DNA of 43,953 bases from Chloroflexi bacterium GWB2_54_36 (GTDB lineage Bacteria; Chloroflexota; Anaerolineae; Anaerolineales; Anaerolineaceae), in the NCBI GenBank assembly GCA_001796355.1, contig MGMG01000067.1, positions 1 to 43,953 on the forward strand. Reading direction: 5' to 3'. Below, in pieces: positions 18,084 to 26,628 of this stretch (its first letter is position 1; each line of letters begins with the position of its first letter). Both the position numbers and the translations under genes were made by a program. The notes below the pieces were generated by a model. The model was not told the origin of the DNA and ran no database searches. It saw only the letters and a program-made list of their open reading frames with translations.

Positions 18084-18584
18084 TTTATTATCCCCTCATA
18101 AAATCAAAGCGAAGGATCTGGTTTGTCTCTTGATGGGGGACAATTATGCAGTATTGGCAGCTAATCAATAAATTTATATAGAAGAAACTAGTGATAAGGG
18201 AGTGGCCTTTTCCCCCAGGTTACATTTATTATATCTACCCCTTTCGTTCTTACAATATATTTATCCCTCCATTATTTGAAGTGTGCCTTACAATTCCTTA
18301 ACAGCTTATATTCTCCGCTCGCAGAGCGCCTTGCAGGCGGGAGATCGGCACGAGCAGGGGCCTCCCGGGTAAACGATCCAAAGTGGTCAAGGGCTAACTC
18401 GGTTACTGCCCCATGCAACTTCAACCCTGCGTTGGGTCTATCAAAAAGCAGGCTGGGGTGGAACCCAGCCCCTACTGGTAGGGGTCGGCTTCCATGCCGA
18501 CCCGCAAAGATGAGATTTCACCCGTCGTCCATTCTCCTTTTGGACCGCTTCTACATAGTGAAATTGCCGTCCCCGCTGGAGGCT
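18084..18584. other. 500-bp gene-free stretch with GC-rich palindromes
   Basis: The first ~200 bp are AT-rich and probably hold the DUF3800 gene promoter. From 18300 on there are GC-rich intergenic words (GCGCCTTGCAGGCGGGAG and similar) and two GTAGG-edged palindromes listed separately. Open frames here are read-through of these repeats. Confidence 0.6.
18451..18504. repeat. two back-to-back GTAGG-edged palindromes
   Basis: GGCTGGGGT/ACCCAGCC closed by CCTAC (18451-18475) is followed after two bases by GTAG plus GGGTCGGC/GCCGACCC (18478-18504). Same edge word and layout as the palindromes at 5432, 12757 and 20970, but different cores. Confidence 0.8.
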
Positions 18585-19136
18585 TTAATTATTCGGGTCA
18601 CGTTCTGCGTCTTTCCCTGCGAAATCTTCGTACTCTGCAGGAACCGCCATGCCAAAGCGTTGGCACAGCGCTTTGACGTCGTGATAATCATTGTCGTCCA
18701 GTGGATAGCCGGTGTGGAACTTCACCATCCACTCAGGAGTGATGCATTGGACCGGATAGCCATTCACGCTCCCGCTGCCATTGAGCGAGTCAATGGGGTA
18801 TGGGACGCCGAAAATAAGATTGCCCAGCGCATCGAAGGTATACGTGTGAATATCGATCAGTCGGCCGCGGTCGTCACCCATGACAAAGTTACACTCGCGC
18901 GTGTCGCCGCGTGGCACATCGACAAAACCGCTCTCGCCAAGCAGCCTGCGAGCTAATGTCACATCCTTGTGTGGCATGGCGATATCCAGGTCGGCATGCG
19001 GACGGGTTTGCGCTCCCAGCAGGGCGTCCACGCCCCAACCCCCGTCGATGCAGATATCGATGTGATGTTGGCTGAACAGTTGCACGATCTCGATCACATC
19101 CTTCGCGGTCATTTCAGGGGGATTGTTTTGCAGCAT
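18585..19136 (-). CDS. nucleotidyltransferase of the Lnu/ANT(2'')-like family
   Basis: A protein of about 183 residues with the polymerase-beta-type nucleotidyltransferase core: DGGWGVDALLGAQTRPHADL then DI, that is, GG near the start and the DxD metal pair 20 residues on. It continues like lincosamide/aminoglycoside nucleotidyltransferases, with IDIHTYTFD and a late HTGYPLDDNDYHDVKALCQRFG helix. Enzymes of this group transfer AMP to antibiotic hydroxyls, but many chromosomal relatives have unknown substrates, so resistance is not claimed. The frame is open to 19205, but TATAAT at 19209-19214 right before that ATG looks like a promoter -10, so I prefer the Met at 19136; 19112 is also possible. 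Confidence 0.82.
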   Translation of the reverse strand: MLQNNPPEMTAKDVIEIVQLFSQHHIDICIDGGWGVDALLGAQTRPHADLDIAMPHKDVTLARRLLGESGFVDVPRGDTRECNFVMGDDRGRLIDIHTYTFDALGNLIFGVPYPIDSLNGSGSVNGYPVQCITPEWMVKFHTGYPLDDNDYHDVKALCQRFGMAVPAEYEDFAGKDAERDPNN

Positions 19137-19205
19137 GTCTGTTTTGTCCGGCGTTATTCGAAGGGATGGGGTGCGCAAGATTGGGGGCGTCCCGGTGTTT
19201 GCCAT

Positions 19206-19341
19206 TAATTATACGAGCCTGCAGCCCTTCCCCACCGACGGCTTTGACGGGCTCAATTACCAGGTTTTCGCCCCCTGAGCTTGCCTGCACTGAGCTAGGC
19301 GAAGTGTCGAAGAGCAGCCCCCGGGCATCTATATGGCGAGG
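19206..19341. other. short spacer with degraded GAGCTTGCC repeat words
   Basis: It contains CCCCTGAGCTTGCC and a partial GGCGAAGTGTCGAAG, remnants of the same CCTGAGCTTGCCGAAGGG family seen at 12803-12852. No gene. Confidence 0.5.
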
Positions 19342-19998
19342 CTAATACCCTAATTGCGCTGAAACCGTGTCGACATCCGTCACCCAGGCGAAACCAAAGG
19401 CAACATTGAGCAGGCTTGCCAGGTGCATCTCTTCGGTGACGCTGCCCGTTCCATCGGCCAGGAAAAATACCCGGTAATCGCGATAATAGGCGTCGCGAGC
19501 AGTGGATTCACAGCACATATTGGTCATGATCCCGGCGACGACAAGCTCTTCCACTTTGAGGCTGCGCAGCACCGTTTCCAGGTCAGTGTTGTAAAAAGCC
19601 GAATAGCGGTGTTTAAAAATGACCTTCTCGTTGGGCCTTGGGGCGATATCCTGGTGAATTTCGCTTTCCGGGGTGCCCTCTTTGCACATTCCTTCCCACC
19701 ACCAGGCCATGATTCCGGCATCGAGGTGATCGGGGTGATGCACATGGCGCGTGTAAATGACCGGGCGATTGGCCTGCCGAAAGGCGTGGATCACCTTTTG
19801 CAGCTTTGGCAGAATGGCAGGGCCGCCGCAGGTATAAGAAGGGGAAGCGGGGTCGAGGAAAAAATATTGCATATCGATCACCAGCAGCGCAGCCTTTTCC
19901 CGGTCGAGCCGCATCGCGTGGGTGTTGAATGGCGCAATGTGTTCCAGCCATTTTTCCCTTTTTGCGGAGATCGTATCCTCAGTTACGTAGGGTTCCAT
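19342..19998 (-). CDS. isochorismatase-family cysteine hydrolase
   Basis: A 218-residue cytosolic hydrolase. The catalytic triad of the family is visible: Asp in LLVIDMQYFF, Lys in FKHRYSAF, and Cys in GIMTNMCCESTARDA, the last being the strongest signature. Members hydrolyse isochorismate, nicotinamide, carbamoyl or related amides; nothing here selects among them. A GGAG site precedes the ATG at 19998, whereas the longer frame (to 20058) lacks one. It stands alone on its strand between the nucleotidyltransferase and an unrecognised gene. Confidence 0.92.
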   Translation of the reverse strand: MEPYVTEDTISAKREKWLEHIAPFNTHAMRLDREKAALLVIDMQYFFLDPASPSYTCGGPAILPKLQKVIHAFRQANRPVIYTRHVHHPDHLDAGIMAWWWEGMCKEGTPESEIHQDIAPRPNEKVIFKHRYSAFYNTDLETVLRSLKVEELVVAGIMTNMCCESTARDAYYRDYRVFFLADGTGSVTEEMHLASLLNVAFGFAWVTDVDTVSAQLGY

Positions 19999-20103
19999 TA
20001 AAGTCTCCTTCCAAAATTGGTCATGTCTGACCAACCATTGATCATCATTTTGCAACACATCGATTATGCCATATTCGCGCCAAAAGCGCGTTTCAACTCG
20101 GCA

Positions 20104-20823
20104 TTATATGTGATTTTCCCATCCGTTCGGGAAAATCTTACGAGACGGGCATCTATTCGGGCAGTCAGCCAGGCCGCAGGACCCAGCTGGCAGACTGCGG
20201 CACGCGGTTGGCCAGGCATCCAGCGCGCTGGAGACCAGCGGGTGAACTGCTTCCGCGGTGATGCCAAACTTTTGGGCGGTTTTGATTTGCTCGGGCGGCA
20301 GGGTTACGGTCAGCGCATCCCAGCCCTGCAGGGGGATGCCGCCAATACGGTGAAACAGATCCAGCCAACGCGCGGAGATGACCGGCCCGGACAGGACGGG
20401 AAAGGTGGTCTGGGATTGCTGCAAATAACGCTGCAAAGTTTGGGCGTTGTCGTCATTGGCTTTGAGCAGATCGCGCCACGCGCCTTTGAAACGTCCCTGG
20501 ATGCCGCGGCAAATCTGCCACCAGACGCGGGCAATGTACTGGGGCGCCGCAATGCGCTGCTGCTGCATGGCAGCCAAAATCTCCTGCGAGGATTTATAAG
20601 CCGCCTGCGCGGGGTCGAACAGCCAATGGTCGTGCAGGGCTGCCAGCGCGGACCAGCGATCCGCGTTGAGGTGCCTGGTGTCCGCCACGGCGCCGAAGGT
20701 CAAAATGTTCAGCCGCTGTTCGAGAGCAGACACACTTTCCACGGCTTTGGCGGGGTCATGCTGCCCGCACAGCCCAAGCGGATGGCCGCTGAAAGCCTGA
20801 ACGAGGGATGAGGATAAAGGCAT
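20104..20823 (-). CDS. unrecognised protein with C-terminal four-cysteine cluster
   Basis: A 239-residue, probably soluble and mostly helical protein I do not recognise. It is rich in Trp (RVWWQICRGIQG, ARWLDLF, LQGWDALT). Near the C-terminus four cysteines lie in the pattern C-x7-C-x4-C-x3-C (TACRSLPAGSCGLADCPNRC), which could bind zinc or an iron-sulfur cluster. The overall layout, helices followed by a short terminal cysteine cluster, recalls some DNA glycosylases, but I cannot see a helix-hairpin-helix with its catalytic Asp, so no function is assigned. The ATG at 20823 follows AGGAA; the longer frame to 20895 is less likely. Confidence 0.7.
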   Translation of the reverse strand: MPLSSSLVQAFSGHPLGLCGQHDPAKAVESVSALEQRLNILTFGAVADTRHLNADRWSALAALHDHWLFDPAQAAYKSSQEILAAMQQQRIAAPQYIARVWWQICRGIQGRFKGAWRDLLKANDDNAQTLQRYLQQSQTTFPVLSGPVISARWLDLFHRIGGIPLQGWDALTVTLPPEQIKTAQKFGITAEAVHPLVSSALDAWPTACRSLPAGSCGLADCPNRCPSRKIFPNGWENHI

Positions 20824-20950
20824 GGTTTTTCCTTCGCGCCAGTCGAAAAGCGTAGGTTGGGTTGAGGGGCTAAGAATCCTGGTTTTTAAGCCCATTGAAT
20901 GGCCCCGAAACCCAACGCTTTAACCCAAATTGGCGCTATTCAAAAAAGAA

Positions 20951-21037
20951 GGAGGTCGTCTCAATACCAGGGCAGACACACAGGTCTGCCCCTACGGGTA
21001 ACAAACACAACTCAACTATCCGAATCAGACAACCTCC
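20951..21037. repeat. 87-bp element with terminal inverted repeats (MITE-like)
   Basis: The left end GGAGGTCGTCT and right end AGACAACCTCC are inverted copies with one mismatch. Inside is a palindrome GGGCAGAC/GTCTGCCC closed by CCTAC. Size and layout match the element at 5608-5693. Not coding. Confidence 0.45.
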
Positions 21038-21055
21038 TCCTAACAAATCCATCTT

Positions 21056-23281
21056 TTACGGATTGGCTGTACCCTTCGTGGCTGTACAGTTGGCCGTCCA
21101 GGTTCCGCCGTTCGGCAGGCGGCAGTATGAAAGGTCATAACTGGTGCTGGTGTAGGTGTACGCGTCGTAAACCAGGGCGCCGTCCGTACCCAGCAGGCGC
21201 ACATCGTCGCCGGTATTGTTCAGGTAGCTGGCCATTTCCATGAAGTAATAGCTGCCGGGTTCGAGGATGGTAGCCGCCGGGATTTGTTTGGGAGCGCCGC
21301 CGGCGCCCGCCAGGTCATCGATCCACATGCCGCTGATGTCCAGCCGGTCCGCGGTTGGGTTATACAGCTCGACCCATTCGGTGGTGAACAGGGTTTGCGG
21401 CGCGGGCAGGAACTCGTTCAGCAGCACTTCACCGACCACCGGCGTGCGTGGGGCGGGTGGAGTCACTACCGGGTCGGTCGCCACATACGGGGTTCCATGA
21501 ACCGTGTAGTTGACGCCGTCGGTGACCTGAACCATCACATTCCCATTGGCGATGACCGAATCATAGTAATTGCGGGTTGGGTCGCCCATTTGGGTCAAAT
21601 AACGCATGGTGCCGTTGTTGTACAGCCGGTCGAGCACGGTCTGATCGGGATGGCCGTAAGTGTTGGTGCTGCCTGAGCTGATGATGGCCGCATCCGGGTT
21701 GAGCGTGCCGACATAAGTTGCGTTGGTCGAGTGCGAGGAACCGTGGTGATTGACCGCGATCACCTCGACCTCCTGGCCGATACGCGCGGCAACATCGGTT
21801 TCCTCATCGTTATAGGAATAACCAAACGAACTGGTGGCGTATTCGCCATCTGTGTCGCCGCCTGTCACGAAGTCGAACTTGCCCCAGTTGAGCCACAGGG
21901 TGATCGAATAATCGTTTTCAGAGGTAGGCAGCGTGTCCAGCGTATGATCACCGGCAACGGGGGTGACCCCATCCACCTGCATCACGCCCTGAGCGTCCAC
22001 CTGCACCACCTTGACGGTCACGCCGCTTGCCAGGCCGAGATCGATTTGCGTGGTGGAGTTGATTTGAGCCAGTTGACGAATCTGCCCGCCAATGGTTCGC
22101 GGATCGGTTGCCCAGCAGGTCCAGTTACGGGCCGTGCCGGATACTGTCCCGGCATTGTGCCATACGACTTCCAGGTCGGGGTCGCAGATGCCGTCGCTGT
22201 TCGAGTCCACCCAGGTGGCGCCATCCCGGTCGATCAATACATCCGCGGTGATGCCCTGTTGTTCGAGCAGCGACCAGATGCCGCCGTAACCGGCGTAACC
22301 CATGTGGTCCAGGTGCCAGTGAGAGGCCATCACATAATCCAGATGGCTGCTTCCGGTAATGCGGCGAATCTCGCTGGCGACCCAGGTAGCGCCCTGGTTG
22401 GTGTTCCAGTTTTCTTCCGAGATGCCGATCAGTAAAGTTTTACCGGTGGGGCCGATGATAAGCTGCGACTCGCCCTGGCCAACGTTCAGGACGTGGATTT
22501 CAAGCGTACCGGGCGTCCAGGTCCCGGCGGGCAGGGGAGGAGTATTGGTGCTGCCCTGGGTTGGGCTGCATTCTGTGGCGCTCCAGCTTCCGCCATCCGG
22601 TTTGCGGCACCAGCTCATATCGGTCGTGGCTGAGGTGTAGGTGTAGGCATCGTGTACCGTGGTGCCGTCCTGAGCCAGGAAGCGCACATCGTCCCCGGTG
22701 TTGTTCAGATAGGAGCTGAGAGTCATGACATAATAACCGCCGGCTGCGAGGGTCGTGCCGGCAGGGATTTGCTGGGGCGCGCCGCCCCCGGCGCTAATAT
22801 CGTCGATCCACATGGAACCAATGGTCAACGTTTCGGCTGTGGTGTTGTACAGCTCGACCCATTCACTGGTTTGCACTGTGCCGTTTGCGGCGACGAACTC
22901 GTTGATCCGAACTTCCCCGCTGACCGGCGCGCGCGGACCGGCGCTGTTGGCAACCGTCACGTTTACGCTGGTCGTGCCTGTCCCGTCGCTGTATTGAGCG
23001 GACACAGTGTGCGGACCGTCGCTAAAAAGCGTGGTGTCCCAGGTATACGACCAGTTCTTGCCGCCGCTGGTGGCCTGCCACGCTCCTCCGTCGATGGCTA
23101 CCCGGGTTGCGGCTCCGCTCCCGGTTCCGGTCACAGCAACTGACCCGCTGACCGTTGCGCCGCTGACCGGCGTGACAATGGCGACAGGTCTGCCTGCCTG
23201 AGCCACGTTGGTGGTGAGCATAACCATGACAAGCGCAATCACCAGCGCCCTGCCCCATTTGGAACGATTGAACATAAACAT
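21056..23281 (-). CDS. secreted metallo-beta-lactamase-fold protein with two lamin-tail domains
   Basis: A 741-residue exported protein. A signal peptide at 1-29 ends in NVAQA-G. An Ig-like domain (about 31-112) follows, then a first lamin-tail domain (123-245). A ComEC/Rec2-like metallo-beta-lactamase domain covers about 260-600, with HWHLDH at 321-326 and a later NHHGSSHS and TYGHPD. A second lamin-tail domain ends the protein (616-741). The two lamin-tail copies share motifs such as TEWVELYN/SEWVELYN and SYLNNTGDDVR. MBL domains of this kind include nucleases and phosphodiesterases, and lamin-tail domains in bacteria accompany secreted nucleases; extracellular nucleic-acid degradation is therefore a reasonable inference. 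GGAG precedes the ATG. Confidence 0.92.
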   Translation of the reverse strand: MFMFNRSKWGRALVIALVMVMLTTNVAQAGRPVAIVTPVSGATVSGSVAVTGTGSGAATRVAIDGGAWQATSGGKNWSYTWDTTLFSDGPHTVSAQYSDGTGTTSVNVTVANSAGPRAPVSGEVRINEFVAANGTVQTSEWVELYNTTAETLTIGSMWIDDISAGGGAPQQIPAGTTLAAGGYYVMTLSSYLNNTGDDVRFLAQDGTTVHDAYTYTSATTDMSWCRKPDGGSWSATECSPTQGSTNTPPLPAGTWTPGTLEIHVLNVGQGESQLIIGPTGKTLLIGISEENWNTNQGATWVASEIRRITGSSHLDYVMASHWHLDHMGYAGYGGIWSLLEQQGITADVLIDRDGATWVDSNSDGICDPDLEVVWHNAGTVSGTARNWTCWATDPRTIGGQIRQLAQINSTTQIDLGLASGVTVKVVQVDAQGVMQVDGVTPVAGDHTLDTLPTSENDYSITLWLNWGKFDFVTGGDTDGEYATSSFGYSYNDEETDVAARIGQEVEVIAVNHHGSSHSTNATYVGTLNPDAAIISSGSTNTYGHPDQTVLDRLYNNGTMRYLTQMGDPTRNYYDSVIANGNVMVQVTDGVNYTVHGTPYVATDPVVTPPAPRTPVVGEVLLNEFLPAPQTLFTTEWVELYNPTADRLDISGMWIDDLAGAGGAPKQIPAATILEPGSYYFMEMASYLNNTGDDVRLLGTDGALVYDAYTYTSTSYDLSYCRLPNGGTWTANCTATKGTANP

Positions 23282-23765
23282 GACGGTCTCCTCTTTTGGC
23301 TTGGAAATTAAGAGCGATCAGCCGGGTTTGGTTTTGGCTGATCGCTGAACGAATAAGGTAGGAAATAAATTGGAGCGCAGAGAGATGGGGGGACTGTGAT
23401 CCGTGGGCGTATCCTTGCCGGTAAACGGTTTATCACGACGAATCCCATGGCTCCATTCTATTGGATTGGATGATCAGGCGGGCGTGGGTCTGATCAAGCG
23501 CAAGTTTTAGTTTTAAGGGAATAACCGCCGCTGAGAGTGCTCCTTCAACGTGCGCAATGCAATAATTATATTAATCTTCGCATGGGATGCAACCGAAAAA
23601 CGCCCGATATCTCAGAAAGTTGCCTTGCAATTTCCTAACAAAGCATGTTCTTGCTGCCGTGCGGAACGGATACCTGCAGGGGAGGGCTGGGGAACCATAC
23701 GGTATAGCACGCGCAAAGGACGCTTGGACTTCACAAACACCATTCTGCGATTGCCCCGTGACCAT
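23282..23765. other. 480-bp gene-free stretch
   Basis: Between the secreted MBL gene and the MazF gene. It should carry the MBL gene promoter. I see no gene, tRNA, clear terminator or repeat. Confidence 0.5.
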
Positions 23766-24095
23766 TTATTCGGTAAACATCTCCGCGAGAACTGCCAGGA
23801 CCTCATGCTGTGCGGCCGGACTGATTTTCCCAAGTTTTTTCACCAGGCGGACCCTGTCAACGGTGCGAATTTGATCCAGAACGATTTGCCCGGCTTTTCC
23901 TTCGAATTGACAACGCACCCGGCTTGGGTAATCTCGACCTTTGGTTGTCATGGGGGCTACGATAACCGTTGCGATGGTGCTATTCATCTCATCGGGTGAA
24001 ATCACCAGGCAGGGGCGTGTTTTTTTGATCTCGCGCCCAATGGTTGGATCCAGATTGACGAGATATACCTCAAAGCGCTTGACTACCACGTCCAC
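23766..24095 (-). CDS. mazF: MazF/PemK-family toxin endoribonuclease
   Basis: A 109-residue toxin of the type II MazEF group. RFEVYLVNLDPTIGREIKKTRPCLVISPD is the family's N-terminal SH3-like core, with the conserved Arg-Pro. APMTT, then a positively charged strand, and VLDQIRTVDRVRL supply the catalytic region. Members cut mRNA at short motifs and arrest growth. The start is GTG, and the gene overlaps the antitoxin end by 13 bp, so it is translated from the antitoxin message and depends on the promoter at 24362-24390. Confidence 0.94.
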   Translation of the reverse strand: MDVVVKRFEVYLVNLDPTIGREIKKTRPCLVISPDEMNSTIATVIVAPMTTKGRDYPSRVRCQFEGKAGQIVLDQIRTVDRVRLVKKLGKISPAAQHEVLAVLAEMFTE

Positions 24096-24340
24096 TCTTC
24101 CTCATCCCATTGGCTAGGGGAGATTTCGTCCAGCAACCGGTCATGGCCATGCTCGGCCATTGCAGCAAAACGCTCCTCCCATCCCTGCCGGGGACGACGG
24201 GCAGCATGGATAACGAGCCGGTTCCCTTCAACTTTCATCTCGACCTCATCCGTTAATCCGGCCTGTTCCAGTATGGTTCGTGGGATGCGAATTCCACGCG
24301 AATTGCCGATTTTTACCACTTTCGAACGAATCACGTTCAT
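24083..24340 (-). CDS. mazE: MazE/AbrB-family antitoxin
   Basis: An 85-residue antitoxin. The N-terminal swapped-hairpin AbrB/MazE DNA-binding domain is clear (VVKIGNSRGIRIPRTILEQAG), followed by VEMKVEGNRLVIHAA and an acidic, Trp-rich tail (SPSQWDEEEWTW) that would occupy the toxin surface. GAGGTG precedes the ATG. It overlaps mazF by 13 bp. A perfect palindrome over its promoter -10 fits repression by the MazE or MazEF complex. Confidence 0.94.
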   Translation of the reverse strand: MNVIRSKVVKIGNSRGIRIPRTILEQAGLTDEVEMKVEGNRLVIHAARRPRQGWEERFAAMAEHGHDRLLDEISPSQWDEEEWTW

Positions 24341-24354
24341 TTCATCACCTCGTA

Positions 24355-24390
24355 TAATTACATTGTAATTACTAAAAATTAATAAGTCAA
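24355..24390 (-). promoter_or_regulatory. mazEF promoter with palindromic operator over the -10
   Basis: Minus strand: TTGACT (24385-24390), a 17-bp spacer, then TACAAT (24362-24367). A perfect 17-bp palindrome, TAATTACAATGTAATTA (24355-24371), covers the -10. The -35 word, spacing and operator placement are the same as at the orphan antitoxin gene (13372-13400), although the operator sequence differs. Confidence 0.88.
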
Positions 24391-24522
24391 GCCTTTAACA
24401 ATATTCTCTAAGGTATGCTTTAACGCACTAATCCACGCAAAATTTCTGCAAGGGCAAGGTAAAAAGTGATCGACCGGATTAACGTAACGTTTTGACCCTT
24501 TCCGTTCACCGTTCACCAATCC

Positions 24523-26022
24523 TTAATGTCTGAAATGCCGCACGCCGGTGAATACCATCGCCATGCCTGCCTGGTCGGCGGCGGCGATGGATTCGGTGTC
24601 GCGCACCGAGCCGCCAGGTTGGACGATGGCGGTGATGCCGGCTTTGGCCGCTTCCGTGACCGAATCGGGGAAGGGGAAGAAGGCATCCGAGGCCATCACC
24701 GCGCCGCGTGAGCGTTCTCCGGCGCGCTGGGCGGCGATGCGCACGCAATCAACGCGGTTGGGTTGCCCGCCGCCAATGCCAATCGTGGCTTCGCCCACCG
24801 CAAAAACGATGGCATTGGACTTGACGTGCTGGCAGGCCTTCCAGGCGAAGCGCAGCGCTTTCAACTCCTCCGGCGAGGGCGCGCGGCGGGTGGCTACCTG
24901 CCAATCAGCGGCAGCCGGGTCGCCATAATCGACTGCCTGACGCAGCACGCCGCGGGTGATCGAACGCAGTTCGAAAGCCGGTTCCACCATCAGGTCAGGC
25001 ATTTCCACCAGGCGCAGGTTCTTCTTTTTGGCAAAGATCTCCAGCGCAGGCGCGACAAAGCCCGGCGCAATGACGCACTCGACGAATAGTTCGGCAATGA
25101 CGGCGGCAGCGGCTTCATCAATGGCGCGGTTGGCGGCGATGACCCCGCCAAAGGCCGAAACCGGGTCGCTGGCCAACGCGGCCTGATAGGCCTGCTGCAA
25201 CGCATCCGCCGAGGCGATGCCGCACGGCGAGAGGTGTTTGACGATGGCGATACTGGGGCGCTCGAAGCTGACCGCGGCGCGCCAGGCGGCGTCCAGGTCG
25301 AGCAAATTGTTATAGGAAAGTTCCTTGCCCTGCAGTACCCGCCCGCCCAGCGGACCCTCATTGGGGCGATAGGCCAACAGCATAGCGGACTGGTGCGGGT
25401 TTTCACCGTAGCGCAGCAGCCGCACCGGGTAGAGTTCCAGCGCTTCGTATGCGCTGTATGATAGATGGCCTGCGATGGCGGCATCATAGTGGGCGGTATG
25501 CTGGAAACCCTTCACTGCCAGTGCGTGCCGTTGCTCGACTGAAATACCACCGCTTTGCAGCGCAGCCAGCACGTCCGGGTAGTCGGCGGGGTCGCACAGC
25601 AGGGTGACGCGCTCGTGATTCTTGGCTGCGGCGCGAATGAGGGTGACGCCGCCAATATCGATGTTCTCTACCGCATCGGCCATAGTCGCTTCCGGTCGGG
25701 CGATGGTGGCTTCGAAGGGGTACAGATTGACGGCTGCCAGGTCGATATAATCCCAGCCGTTGGCCGCCAGGTCGGCGGCGTCACCGGCGGTCGGACGGGC
25801 CAGCAGCCCGGCATGCACGGCCGGATGCAGCGTCTTGACGCGCCCGCCAAGCACTTCAGGCGAGCCGGTGTAGTCGGCCACGTCGGTCACCGGCAGGCCG
25901 TTTTCACGCAGCAGGCGGGCCGTGCCGCCCGAGGCGAGCAGTTCCCAGCCCAGCGCGGCCAGGCCGCGGGCAAACTCGATCAGACCGGTCTTATCGTGTA
26001 CAGAAAGTATAGCTTTGGGCAT
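24523..26022 (-). CDS. purH: bifunctional AICAR transformylase / IMP cyclohydrolase
   Basis: A 499-residue enzyme for the last two steps of IMP synthesis: formylation of AICAR with 10-formyl-THF, and ring closure. The N-terminal MGS-like cyclohydrolase domain starts AILSVHDKTGLIEFARGLAALG and has the SGGTA loop. The C-terminal transformylase has KHLSPCG, the Lys-His pair of the active site, and RYGENPHQ. The length is normal for the family. It is the last gene of the purine operon, 6 bp after purN, with AGGTAAG before its ATG. No clear terminator follows within 120 bp. Confidence 0.97.
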   Translation of the reverse strand: MPKAILSVHDKTGLIEFARGLAALGWELLASGGTARLLRENGLPVTDVADYTGSPEVLGGRVKTLHPAVHAGLLARPTAGDAADLAANGWDYIDLAAVNLYPFEATIARPEATMADAVENIDIGGVTLIRAAAKNHERVTLLCDPADYPDVLAALQSGGISVEQRHALAVKGFQHTAHYDAAIAGHLSYSAYEALELYPVRLLRYGENPHQSAMLLAYRPNEGPLGGRVLQGKELSYNNLLDLDAAWRAAVSFERPSIAIVKHLSPCGIASADALQQAYQAALASDPVSAFGGVIAANRAIDEAAAAVIAELFVECVIAPGFVAPALEIFAKKKNLRLVEMPDLMVEPAFELRSITRGVLRQAVDYGDPAAADWQVATRRAPSPEELKALRFAWKACQHVKSNAIVFAVGEATIGIGGGQPNRVDCVRIAAQRAGERSRGAVMASDAFFPFPDSVTEAAKAGITAIVQPGGSVRDTESIAAADQAGMAMVFTGVRHFRH

Positions 26023-26028
26023 TGCATC

Positions 26029-26628
26029 TTACCTTTCGCAGGATTGAACTTGGGTGATCAAACAGTGGAGGGTCTCCACGTAAAGGCGGTGTTCCAATGC
26101 GTGCATGCGCTGCGCAAAGCTTTCCAGCGTATCGCCGGGCAGAAAATCGACGCGTTCCTGCGCCAGCACCGGCCCCGAATCGATGCCTTCGTCGGGCACC
26201 AGGTGAATCATTACGCCGCTGTGGTCGATCGCGCCGCGCTGCCAGGCTGCGAAGGCTCGCTCGATGGCATCCAACCCGGGGAAAGTGCCGGGCAGCGCCG
26301 GGTGAATGTTGACCACGCGCCCCGCGAAACGCCCGAGGAATTCCAGCGAGAGCAGACGCAGCCAGCCGGCCAGCACGATCCAGTCTGGCTGGAAGGCGGC
26401 GACCTGTTCGGCCAGCGCCCGGTCGTAGTCATGCCGGTCGATCTCCTTGCGCTTGGGCAGGGCCAGCGCCGGCAGGCCGGCCAGCTTGGCGCGCTCCAGC
26501 CCGTAGGCATCGGACTTGTTCGAAATCACTGCCGCCACTTCGGCGGGCAGCGCGCCGCTGCGGCAGGCATCCAGGATGGCCTGCAGATTGCTGCCGTTGC
26601 CGGAAACGAGCACCACCAGGCGGGTCAT
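26029..26628 (-). CDS. purN: phosphoribosylglycinamide formyltransferase
   Basis: A 199-residue folate-dependent GAR transformylase for purine step 3. It starts RLVVLVSGNGSNLQAILDAC (phosphate-binding loop) and has VVNIHPALPGTFPGLDA with the catalytic Asn-His and HLVPDEGIDSGPVL with the catalytic Asp. It overlaps the purD-purM fusion by 4 bp (ATGA), so it follows PurD and PurM in the same order as the three domains of the animal GART protein. Confidence 0.97.
   Translation of the reverse strand: MTRLVVLVSGNGSNLQAILDACRSGALPAEVAAVISNKSDAYGLERAKLAGLPALALPKRKEIDRHDYDRALAEQVAAFQPDWIVLAGWLRLLSLEFLGRFAGRVVNIHPALPGTFPGLDAIERAFAAWQRGAIDHSGVMIHLVPDEGIDSGPVLAQERVDFLPGDTLESFAQRMHALEHRLYVETLHCLITQVQSCER

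Noticed and set aside
18276-18956. 226-codon plus-strand open frame
   Set aside because: It runs through intergenic palindromes and then antisense to the nucleotidyltransferase gene; no coding signal of its own.
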